Origin: Pleodorina starrii
Lineage: Eukaryota > Chlorophyta > Chlorophyceae > Chlamydomonadales > Volvocaceae
Assembly: GCA_030267565.1 (NCBI GenBank)
Contig: BRXU01000059.1
Span: 135,001 to 199,000 of the forward strand
Reading direction: 5' to 3'
Length of the DNA: 64,000 bases
The notes under the pieces were generated by a model. The model saw nothing but the letters and a program-made list of their open reading frames with translations, was not told the origin of the DNA and did no database searches. The translations under genes and the position numbers were made by a program. Shown here one piece after another: positions 10,559-22,600 of the stretch (positions are counted from its first letter, which is position 1; each line of letters starts with the position of its first letter).

Positions 10559-12458
10559 TCCAAACGAGTCCTAGGTTTCGCGGTGTCGCCCAATTATTAG
10601 GGCCGAGAAACATGGTACTGGCTACTGTCCTGCCAATATACGGTAACTGCGCAGCAAAACATGTTGCTCCGGTGGAGGCCTAGCATGAATGCGCTGATTT
10701 ATGACTGGCTGCTTGAGGACGGAAAGCCCATGCGTGCGATTCTTTGAGCGGCGATGGCGGTGGCGGCGGGAACAGTCCTGGGCTAGTGGTGACGAAGAAG
10801 CGGATGCGGATCCGTTTTTGGTCCGTTTCTAATCCGCGGATGAGCGGCCCGACCCCGACGGATCCGAAGGATTCGAACATAAAGACAACCTGTAGGCAGC
10901 GACCACCCCCAGCCGAAAGGGGAAGACCACACCCTGTTGTCAAATTTGCTTCGTGCACGGCATATCACTCTTTTGCGGCCCATCCGCCAAGCCCGCGCGG
11001 CGACGATCTGCATTACGGCTTTACGGGCAGGCAGGCGCATACCGTCATATGTGCTTTCCGGTAAGCTGCCATGTGCAAGACCCTGCCGAACACGCGCGCC
11101 TTACACGTGTGCGCACCTTGAGACGTTGAGCGACGTTTGAGAGGGTTTACCGTACTGCTCACAATTATTTGCGGGGCCAGAAAAAAATCCTTATTTGCAT
11201 ATGGAAACCCTATTCGTTTGCAAGACGTCAGTCGGAGTTTTTCTCGAAACTTTTGACGTTTGCAACATCGTGAGCCGTTTACAATAGTTTGCAGCGAACT
11301 CGCATCTTGAAGTCAGCAATGTCAACGAAACAGCAACGTTCTGTTATGGCGGTTCGGAAAACAAACGTCCTTTTCTGGGAGCGTCCCCGTCACCCGCCTT
11401 ATGTCCATCGCCTCGTCTCTGCCACCTCGCACCCGTCACCCCACACCCGTCACCCCGCGTCCGTCACCCTGCGACCATACCCCTGTGTCCGTTAACCCAC
11501 TTCCATCACATCGCGTCCATCACCTTGCGACCGTCACCCAGCATCTGCACCCTGCAACAATTGCCCGTGGGTAATGACCGCTCATCGCTCTCCCTCCGTG
11601 TGAGTATCTATAACGCCCCAAGAGTTGTGGCCGTGTCTGGCAATTGTCACAGCTCGGGTTGGCAGGCAACTTGGCTAGCTGAGACCCGCGCGGTTGACGT
11701 CTGACGCTGCAGATTCCATCCCCAAACGTGCCTCGGCGTCATGAAAACGAAGAGGATGCCATCGTACTACTGCAAAGCCCATAGTCCAGCATGCACTGCC
11801 GTGTGACAGGCCTTCCACATCAAGCCGGGAGAGCGCCATATTGCGCCATCGCCGTTTGGCAGCTGACAGGGCTTTCACACTTACGGCGTTAGGGGGCGGG
11901 AATTGGGAATTGCGTCAAGTGCACCCCTGGTTAAGGGAGTAGCTTGCGAAGGCAGTACTAAACAAAAAGCCTGAGAGGGTGACACTCGTGCAACGCTCGC
12001 GGCCATTATTGGCGCTCGCATGCCCGCGCCGCAAGGCATGTACGGTACTCCTTGACCGAGTTGCGACGGTTTCTTCGCGAGGGACTCGCATCTTGCCTGT
12101 TTAGCAAGTGCTCAGGAAATACAACACTGTGCACGATACCTGAAACCGTCCTGAAAAGATGAACGCACACCGCATTCTTCCTTCCTTAAACCCAGATGGG
12201 TGGTCACATGGCCATCCCAGTCCACGTACGAGCAACACCGTACGTACTGACCCATGCCAACTGTATGGCCCACAAAACGTACTATTGACTACTAACAAAA
12301 AGAAAACCACGCAAGCCATCTACAGTGAACTGAACTCCGGTGCCTGAGATGCTCTCCATTGATATGATGGCAGCATTAGCCACACTTAGTTGCGTTTGCG
12401 TGTGATTTTTACAGTCAGGCATCTGGGCGTTCTGCTGGATGGCCAAAGAGAACTGGCG
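10559..12458. other. Intergenic region between palindrome and channel gene
   Basis: No exon is recognised. 10830-10873 repeats a piece of the OPR-like last exon (around AATCCGCGGATGAGCGGCCC), and 11010-11095 repeats blocks from 3072-3122. 11394-11555 is a decayed minisatellite. The last part, about 11880-12450, is less GC-rich and probably holds the channel gene promoter, but no TATA element stands out. Confidence 0.5.
11394..11555. repeat. Decayed minisatellite (CGTCACCC family)
   Basis: About ten imperfect units of 13-17 bases built on CCGTCACCCYGCGWC follow one another (for example CACCCGTCACCCCGCGTC). Divergence between units shows the array is old. Confidence 0.75.
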
Positions 12459-15400
12459 ATGGCTGAAAGCCTTGGAGTGCTGGTCGCCAAGGACGATGGA
12501 CGCGAACACAGGACCACGTCGCGATATGAGGTGGGACCCTGTCTGCTTCCGTTCAAGAATTTGACACCATCAACTGATGTGGACTAATTGCGCTTTGCAT
12601 CGTGCGCAGCTGCTTGCGGCGGCTTACCCGGACAAAAGCTGCCTGGTGTTCTCAAAAAACTCGTCCTTGCGGAAATACTGCATACTCATTATCAGCAGCG
12701 GAATATTTGACAAGTTCATTTTCTTCGTCATCTTATGCAACTGTGTTACTCTGGCGCTCAGCAGCGGCCGGCAGGATTTCGATTCAACAAGGCTTGGAAA
12801 GGCTCTGGCAATACTGGATTATGTGTATATAGGTGTCTTTACATGGGAGATGATCCTGAAGGTCATTTCTATGGGCTTCGTTCTGCGCAAGGGGACCTAC
12901 CTGCGTGACGGTGAGCTGGGTCTGCGTTGTAAGCTCTCGACGCTACAGCTGGCAAACTTCGGCCCCTCTTCCCCCCCCACCAGCACAACACCATACATGC
13001 ACGTGCGATGGCTGCCTCCTTGCTTGACCACAAAATGCCGGGCATCACGCGGGGTTCGTTCTTGATATACCGGACAGGTTGGAACGTCCTGGACTGCCTG
13101 GTGGTGGTGATGGGTTACGCCAGCTTGCTGTCCCCCAGCAACCTGACCGCCATTCGGGCCTTTCGCGCGATGCGTCCCCTGCGGGCGATCAACCGTGTGA
13201 AGGCCATGAAGGTGAGATGGGGTCGGGCTACATGCGATGGTGGGGAACGTAACTTGCAAGCCTTTGGAGAGGAATACACGTTATTGAACTTGCACACCGG
13301 CTCAGGGGTCTGGCTGGGGGGCACCATGCACTGGCGGCTTTGCGGAGAGGCCAGACATGGGCCGGCATGTAGGACCGGGCGCTGCTGCCGTAGGTGTTGG
13401 TCTGGCTGCTCTCACAAGCACGATGGCAGGAATGGCTCCCGCTGTGTTGCTCTCTGTTGTGAAGACGGCAGTGGCAGTGGTGCCTACGTTTGAAAGCTTT
13501 CCAGCTTCAGCATGAGGTATGCGCACACACGCGGTAGCAGTGGTTCTCGCAGCAGAGAGGTGGAACTCGGAGGCGCAGCCAGCATTGCGGCCCAGCCCAG
13601 CACCGCGCAACGGAATGGCCGAGTGTCCGGGCTGACAGCGAGCAGGCCGCGGCGGCGTGGACCGATGTCGCGATGTGGGTCGAACCGGGCCGAACCGGAG
13701 CGGACAAACAGCGGGGCGGGCCAGAGTGGAGTGACCTAACAGCGGAGTGGAGCAGGCGGCGCAGTGACTAAAGAGCGAGGCCAACCTACCGCCAACCCAG
13801 TTGGCCCCAGAGGCCGCTGCCTGATATCAAGGCAGCTATTTCCCTGTTGCTGTGTTGGTGCGGCCGCCACGGCTGCTGCTTTGCTCGCTTTGGGTTGGCT
13901 CTTAACTGCAAGCACCGCCGCCGCGCGTTGCCCTTTTCCCGGGTCTGCACCCGTGCCCGTGCCGGCCAGGTGCTTGTGAACACCATGATCGGGTCCCTGC
14001 CGTTGCTGCTGGACGTCTTCCTGCTGTGCGCCTTCACGTTCTTCATATTCAGTCTGGTTGCGGTGCAGCTGTTCGCGGGGGCGCTGCGCTACAGGTGGGC
14101 CGGTGGGGCGAGCGATTGGGCGGTAGGCGGGTGCGTATCAGGGCTGCGTTGGGCTGCGTGCCGGGGGAAAATCGGCGAACTGGGTCGGTGGGGGACTGAG
14201 CGGCCGCATGGGCGGGCGGCGCGATGCACCCGGCTGCAAATGTTCCTCCGGACTCGATCGGCCATGGGTCCAGCCGCTCTGCTGCCTGTCCAGCCCATCC
14301 TGCCTATTTGCATGTCTCCCTTCATAGCCCTTTGCTCTTTGCGACCTGATCCGTTACCATCGGACCGTGCCCTCCCGGCACTCCTCCACCCCGGTGGGAA
14401 CATGCAGGTGCGGCTCTCCGGACTTCAGCGGCTCCTACGTCGTGGCAGACGGGGCCGGCGGCGGTGACGGGCCGGACGCCCTGCAGCAGCAGCAGCAGCT
14501 TTTGGCCAATGTGAGCTACGTGGTGGCGGAGGAGCAGGCGGAGGGCATGTGCAGCGGGCCGCTGAGCTCGGGTGAGTGGTGGGGGGCAAGTGGGTGGTCG
14601 TGGGAATGTGGGTTGTGCGGAAGTTGGGGTTGGGGCATCGCATCGCTGCAGCGTCTCGGAGAGGCGGGCGGGCGGCGATGATGGAGGAGGCGGACAGCCG
14701 TCCGTGGGAAGAGCGATCATGCAATGTCGTGGCGTTTGTAAGGGCCTGACATTAAGCGACACGAAACGACCGTTCGTTTTATGTGGGTTGGGGTGTGGGT
14801 TGGGGTGTGGTGGTCATGTTGCGGTTGGGGATTTGAATTGCTAGGGTTGCGTGAAGGTCCGATGCTACGATGCAAGTAGCATCCATGGTCCGAAGGTCTT
14901 CATACGTCGAACGGCGCGCTGGTCTTCCTGTTCTGATCCAGTCCACTTGCCACCGATCCTCGGCGGTTGGGCAAGACCCCGGGCCCTCCAACCGGCCCGC
15001 CCTTCCCCATATTCGACCGGCGCAGAGGTAGCCTGGTACCTGGTCAATGGCACGCCTACAGCCGTGCCCGGCAGCGGCTACGCCGGCCGTGTCTGTGACG
15101 ACGGCATGTACTGCACATTGTACGGCAACCCTGTCGGCGGCCTCTTGAGCTACGACACCATCCTGTGGTCCTGGCTGACCGTGTTTCAGCACATCACGCT
15201 CAGCGGCTGGAGTGACGTCATGTACATGGTCATGGATGCGGTCAACTATTGGGTGTGGACATTCTACGTGGCGCTCATCATATTCGGTGCTTTCTTCATG
15301 GTGCGGGCGGGTTGCGGGGCCCGATGTGGCGCCTGGTGGCGGGTACTGACAGTGACTGGGTTGCGGGCTGGCGGCTCGAAAGGACGTAAAGGCAGGTACC

Positions 15401-16592
15401 GGCGGAGAGTGGTTCGCAAGCCAGGAAGAGCAAGGGAGAGCAAATTTTCATTTTGGAGAGCCGCGCGACAGGTTTCTCGGGTGGAGGGCCGGGCCGCGTA
15501 AAGCACGAGCAGCAAGCGTCGTGCCAGCGTGCATGCCCACTCGCTCGCCATCCAATGGGAATGATGGCCTTGAGGGCCGGAGTTAAGCACGACGACCTGG
15601 TCGCGGCGTTATCGCGCGCCCCTCACAATCTCCACGCCCCCGCCTGCGGCAGGTCAATCTGGCCCTCGCGGTGCTGGCACTCAAGTTCTCAGCGGACAGC
15701 CGGGTGGAGAACAAAGCGAAGGAGGAGCAGCGGGCGGCGGCGAAGGAGGCTGCCGGCTGGGCGCAAGGGGCTGAAGGTGTCGAGGCGCAGGAGGCGGCGG
15801 CCGCTGGACTGGGGTGCATTCGCTCGCCTACGCTCTTGATGGAAGCCCTCAAGGTGCCCCAACCCCACCCCCCGCTGCCGCGCCCATGGATAACCCCCCG
15901 CTGCCGCGCCAGTGTGTGCCTTTTTGGGCCCTTGGGTGCCAGATATTGCTCTTAAAAGGACGACCGTGCGTGTCTCCCCACCGCGCCTGCCGCCTTGAGG
16001 CTCGACCCAGCTGTCGCTGTCGCTGCCTTGGAGACGTTCCGGTGCCCCCTGTGTCACGTTCGTCCTACGTCGGGTCGGTGAGCCAAGGCATCCACCGCCG
16101 CTGCCGCGGTGAATATCACCTTGCGTTTCTTCGTTGGGACGGAAGAAACGCAGATGGAAAGACTTCACTTCGTTAGGCACGTTTCTACCTTTCACGGACT
16201 TCGGCCAGTCCGTGGATACCCCCGCCCCCCGCGGTATCTTCTTTTTATCCCCCGCCCTTGATCTCCCTTCCTGCACGCCCAGGCTCGCCGGCAAAAGCTC
16301 GCCGAGGACGAGGACGAACCCGCCACCGGCAGCCCGCCCCCGGATGGCCTGGGCACGCTGCGGCAGCTGGCCTGGCGTGTGGCGGTGAGCCGCTCCCTGG
16401 AGCTGACCACCGCCGCGCTCATCCTGGTCAACACCGCCGTCATGTGCGTCAACTGGTACGGCATGCCGTACAAGGTGGAGGATGTCACCAATTTCATCAA
16501 CTACGGCCTTACGGGCTACTTTGCCCTGGAGGTGGCCGTTCGCATCACGGCCTTTGGGGCAAGGTCGGTGCGGGAGGTCCGGACGGGCGCAT

Positions 16593-16655
<63 letters not shown>

Positions 16656-19600
16656 AGGGGGGGGTTCTATGCTTGGGGCTCCCGTGTGGAGTGTGGCAGT
16701 CGCCTCGGTGTGTGGGTTCCAAGAGCACGCAGTCAAAGGATGCAGTCGGTGTGTGGTTTTTAAGAGCACGCCGTCGAACGATGATCGGGGAAAGAGAGCG
16801 CGATGGATGGATGGAGCCCTTCCTGTGTATGCTGTTCTAATGCGTGGTGCCACGCTTTGCATGGCTTGTGGATACAGTACACCAGGGGGAGAGGCACGGA
16901 GGCACTGAGGGACGGCCGGAAGCACATGGCAGGTCCCGCTCGCCTCTGCCACAGCTGCTCGGGCCTTGCAACCAGTATGCCAGCAAGCCGGTTAGCTGCG
17001 CAAGTGGCCACACCGAACGGCTCGATGCAGCCGCGGCAGCAATTTCGCACTACATTCCCTCCCTGTGCTGCCTCGTTAGGACTTAGGAGTTGAACCGCTG
17101 CTGCTGATAGTGACAAGTCGCTGGCATAGCACTCCGGCCCATGGCCCGCTTGCCTTACTCGGTCTCGGCCCCGCTCGCTTCCCTCCCCGCCCCATCCGAC
17201 CCGTGGGTCCGTTCGCTCGGGTCGCCCCCGTCCCTCCGCCCATCCGCCCCTATGTGTGTTACCCCCACTCAGGTTCTTCGTCAGCGGCATGAACCTGTTC
17301 GACTTCCTGGTTGTGGTCGTGTCGGTGGTGGAGGTGGTGATGGACCTCATCCCCAGTGTCGCCGGCCTGGGCCCGCTGTCGGTGCTGCGCGCCTTCCGCC
17401 TGCTGCGCGTGTTCCGTCTGGCCCGCAGCTGGCGCGAGCTCAACGCCATCATCAGCGGCATGTTCAAGAGCGTGCAGGCGTCCATCAGCCTGGTGGTGCT
17501 CACGGTGCTGTTCCTGTTTGTGGCGGCGCTCATCGGCATGCAGGTGTTTGGATACAAGTGAGTAACGGTGCCGTGAGTAACGGTGCCGTGAGTAACGGTG
17601 CCGTTCTGTGGGGAAGGGGGCGGGGGCATGGTGGGGCGGGGAGGAAAAGGACAAATGTTGGGGTTGCCGGAGTGAACGAGAGCCAGAGGGGACCCTGGGC
17701 TTCGAGATACGGTGGAGGGTTTGGTGGCAGGGCCAGCTGCGGGCGCCGCTGTGGAGCGCTTTGCCGCCGGGGGATCTGCTGCTGGAGGCGGCATGTGCGG
17801 GTGCAACCGATTAGAGCATATGTGGTCGCATGGGAGGGAGGTTGGGAGCCGAGCAGGTTTCGGCAGTGGGCAGTGGGCAGCCCGTCATTCAGGGCCGTTG
17901 CGCTACGGGGCGCCATACCCACAGGCAACGCCCTGGGCCATTTGCTGCTTCTTCCCTGTTTTACCTTCCTCCCTCCCTGGACCTCTCCCTCCTCTCGACA
18001 CCCGCCGCCCTGACCCCTCCCGCAGGTTCATGTTTTGCGACTACGTGGAGGGCGCCTCTGCGGTGTGTCCCCCGGGTCAGGAGGTGTGGGGCGAGTGCCC
18101 CAACTACTTTTACTGCTACCTGCCCTGCGCCGCCGACCAGTACGGCAGCTGGATCGACGCTCCGGGCTCTTTCTACAATGACCTCGCCTACTGCGACCGC
18201 TTCTGCGCCAGTGCCGACGCGGCGGCGGCCGCAACCACCAATGCCAGCTCGGCGGCGGTGGCGGTGACGGCCGCGGCCGGGTGCGAGTACTTGGCCATGG
18301 TGGGAAAGTCGCAGGTGCCGCGGGCGCAATTCGACAACATGCTATGGGGCCTGTACACCGTCTTCCAAGTGCTCACCGGCGAGAACTGGTGGGTTTGTGA
18401 GAAGCAGAGCAGGCGGGAGTGGTGGTGGCCGGCGACGGCGGCCGCCTCGTATCGGGTATCAGGAGAGGGCGTCGGGGCTCGTTCCCTGTCCGTCCCCGTC
18501 CTCCCAGCCCATATCCAAGCGAAGCTCTTCGTGCCCCCCACCGCCCCCTTCCCCCCCCACCGGGAGAGCAGCCCGATCAGCTCTTGGCATCCCAAGCATC
18601 CCCAAATCCTTCTCCTGGGCCGCTACCGGTTGGCTTGCTCGGGTGAATCCTTGCCCCCTTTCCTCTCCCGAGCACAGCAACTTGTCCCCATGTGTACCTT
18701 CGCGCCCGCTTGTGTTGTCTTAATCCGCCGTGCACTTTCCGCCGGCCCACCCGGGTTTCCAGTCAACTGCACTTGTTCTAATTCCTCTCGCTGCCTCTCC
18801 CGTTTGCCGCTGCCTCGCCTTTTGGCTTGGTTTCGCAATTTCGCAGAGCATGGCTTCTGCCCCGCCTCCGTCCCATGGACGTTCCCGCTTTCTCAGTCTC
18901 TCAGTCTTTCTACCCCTGGCCCCGGCCCCCGGACGCACCATTAACCCGTCTGCGACTTATCGTACTGGCTGGCCCCACTCCAGGAACGATGTGATGTACG
19001 ACGCCATGCGCACCGTATCGCCCTGGGCCTCGCTGTACTTTGTGGGTGTCATCCTCATCGGCAACTACCTGGTGTTCAACCTCTTTATCGCCATCCTGCT
19101 GGACAACCTGGACCTCAAGGTGCAGGAGGCAAATACTGCTGCTGCTTCGGCTGCGGGTGCAGACAGCGGTGCTGGCGGAGACAACAGCAACAGGAAGGGC
19201 TCGCGGCGGCCGTTGTCGGCCGCGGCCCTGGCGCCGCTGCAGCTGGATGGCAGCGGCGACACAGGCGGCGTTGCGGGCACAGGCAGCGGCTGTGACGGCA
19301 GCGGTGGCGGCGTTGGCGACGATTCCGCAGCAGCAGCCGATGGCGGTGGCGGCGAGGGGACGTCGGCTCGTCTGGTGTTGAAAGCGCCGGCCTTCCACGG
19401 GGCGGGGTGGGGCCCGGAGTCTGCGGAGCCGCAGTTGGGGACGGCGGCAGCGGCGGGGAACGACGCTGCAGCGACGCACCCGGGCGGAAAGCCGGGACGG
19501 CTGCGGCCTGAAGCGTGGTCCGGTGGGCGACAGCAGGGCGGCGTCGTCTGCGGGGTTAACGGCTCAGGGGTGGTGGTCCCTGAGCGCGAGCTGGATGGCT

Positions 19601-22600
19601 CGCCGGTGAGAGAAGGATTCGACGGCACGGCGGAGCTTCACCTGCCTCTGCCGCCAGCTCCGGCTCTCAGCAGCGCGGCGGCCGCGGATGCTGCTGCGTT
19701 TGGTTGCAGGCCTTCCGTAGCCTTACTCTTTGCAGCGGAACCAGCGGCGCTTGGAAGCGCTCCTGCCAAGCCTGCAGCAGCCGCTGTCCGCGGGCGCAGC
19801 CCATCAGCAGCGGTGCTTCTCCTGCCGCCGGAGGAGCCCGTGTCGCGGTCGGGGGCCGGGCCTGTGGCGGAGTCGGTGGAGGCGCAAGCAGCGTCGGGAG
19901 CTAGCGGAGAGCGCACGGCGGTGGATCAGCAGCACTGCAACGGTGCGCGGACGGTCGCCGTTCCGCAGCCGCCGCCGCCGCCAGAGCCGTCGCCACCGAC
20001 GTGTACGGTGCCCCGGGATCCATCACCCAGCTCCCCCTCGTTGGCGCCCTGCTCCCTGCCCGCCGCTGAACCAGTAGGCGTCCACGCGCCGGCCTTGCAG
20101 GCTGGCCCCATTGCGGCCGCTGCCGCAGCGGCAGCGGCAGCCTCCAAGGCCTCCCCTCGCACCGGCAGCAGCAGCTGCAGCGACAGCGCCGTGTTGCTGC
20201 CGGTGCGGCCGCCTTGCGTCGTGACGGCGGGGGCGGATCGCGGCAAGGTGTCCTTCTCGGAGCAGCAACAGCTGCAGCTGGCCTCCGCCCTGTCGTCGCT
20301 GTCACAATGCGAGCAGCAGCAGCAGCAGCAGCAACAGCACCACCACCACCACCGCCGCCAGCAGCAGCACCACGAGATCCCGCGGACACCTCTCAGGGGG
20401 CCCTCACCGTCTTTTCTGTCCCGGAACGCGTTCCGAGAAGTGCTGAAGAGAGTCCCCTCGCTCAGAGCCTCCCGGAGAGTCGCCGCCACCGCCGCCGCCG
20501 CCCGCATAGCACCGGACGGCCCGCCCTGGCAGGACGTGCTGCGCGGTCGGTCGCTGCTGCTGCTGGGCCCGGAGAACCGCATTAGGTGCTTTGCTGCGGC
20601 GGTGGTGCACAACTGGTGGTTTGAAAGCGCCATTTTGGTCTTCATCCTGGCCTCGTGCGTGTGCCTGGTGCTGGACTCGCCCTCCCTGGATCCCACCTCC
20701 CGGCTTTCCACCGCCCTGCAAAGCATGGACTACGTCTTCACGGCGGTGTTCACGGTGGAGGCCGGGCTCAAGATCGTGACCTTTGGCTTTGCCTTTACCG
20801 GGCCACACGCCTACATCCGCAGCGGCTGGAACGTGCTCGACCTGGCGATCGTGCTCCTAGGCTGGGCGCTGCTGATCGTGAAGCAGGTGGGGATGGCCGC
20901 CACAGAGAACGTCAAGGTGCTGCGCGTGCTGCGTGCGCTGCGTGCGCTGCGGCCGCTGCGTGCGGTGCACGGCTTCCCCGGTCTCAAGGTTGTGGTCAAC
21001 ACGCTGTTTGCGGTGCTGCCCTCCATGGTGCACGTGGCGCTCGTCTGCGTCTTCTTCTACCTCATATTCGCCATCCTGGCTGTGAACCTGTTCAAGGGCA
21101 AGCTGTACAACTGCATCGATGCCGCCAGCGGCGAGCGCATCGACCCCTTCTACGTGCTGCCGGCGGGGGAGAAGCTCACGCGGTCTTGGTGCGAGGCGGG
21201 CAGCCACACCATCAGCCAATCCGCCTACTACAGCGCACTCAACGTTTCCATGCCCGAGTACTCGATCCAGACGCAGTGAGTACTGGCGGCGATGGCTCGG
21301 CCGCGCGCTCTACCGCCTATCGCATTGTCCGTCCCATGCACATACGCACCACGCACACGCGTCCCCGGGACTAATAATGTACCGGTACACACGCGCGCAC
21401 GCACCCCAGTTCTCCACGGTCCCTTGGTTTGGTCCCGTTCAACGCACGCACACGCTGCACCGGCTGCAGTCGGCCCCATGCCAGTCGGCCCCATGGCCTG
21501 TCCACAGGGGTTCCCCGGCACCCCGGCGGATTTCTCTTTACGGTATACCCCGGCACCTTGCAGACAGGAGAGGGTGCCCCGGGCCCGGGCGGATAGGCTC
21601 GACAGCGTGGCTGTGCGGACACTGTGTTGTGCACAGCCACGCTGTCAGCCTATCCGCCCGGGCCCGGGGCATCCCAAGGCATCTGCAGTTCGCACACACG
21701 AAGGGGGGCCCATGACAGCTGCGCCGACGATTTCCTACGGACTGACTCCTCTAGCACGTCCTGTCCGTGCTCCGGACCCTTTACCCCGATCCGCAGGTGG
21801 GTCAACCCGACCGCCAACTTTGACAATGTCGGCACGGCGATGCTGACGCTGTTCCAGGTAGCCACCCTGTCGCTCTGGGTGGACATTACCTTCTCAGCAG
21901 TGGACGCCACCGGGGTGGACCAGCAGCCGCTGGAGAACCACAGTCCCTGGGTGGTCCTGCTGTTCATCCTCTTCATCGTCGTGTGCACCTTCTTTGTGCT
22001 GAACCTCTTTGTGGGCGTCACGCTGGACAAGGTGGGGCGGAAGGGGCGGAAGGGGCGATTAAGGGTGCCGTTGTGTGTGAGACACCACTTCCCACACACT
22101 GCGGCCGTGTGCTGTGTGTGTGAGACACCACTGCCCGCTACGAAGCGCGACTGGCGGTCAGTTTGTGTGGCCAGTATGTCAACGTGCCGCGTCGTACAGG
22201 CAGCCCGCCGCATGACATGCAGCCCACCGGCCTGCCCCCCACGACCAGCACCATGTGCGTTGGGTTGACGCGCGTTTCTGCAGTTTTTGCCAAGCAGTTG
22301 TCCCTCTCACCTCACCTCACCTCGCCGCGCCGTTGAAGGCATGTCCGATTCCTCCCTCCCTCCCGGCTGCCCTCACTGCGACTGCAGTTTGCGGAGATGC
22401 AGCAGCTGGCCCAGGACGTGCCCTCTGCCTTCCTGACGCCGCAGCAGCAGTCCTGGGTGGACACCCAGCGACTGCTGCTGCGCGCGGAGGCGGGCGTGCG
22501 GCCGCCGCCGCCCCGGCCCCGCGGCCAGCTGCGCGGCGCTCTGTACACGCTGGCTTCCAGCCGGGCGTTCGAGGTGCTGATGCTGGGCGTCATCCTGGCC

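Noticed and set aside
15190..15210. Serine in the domain I filter as a sequencing error
   Set aside because: The codon AGC differs from GAG at all three positions, flanking residues are intact, and domain III shows an independent Ser (TCG).
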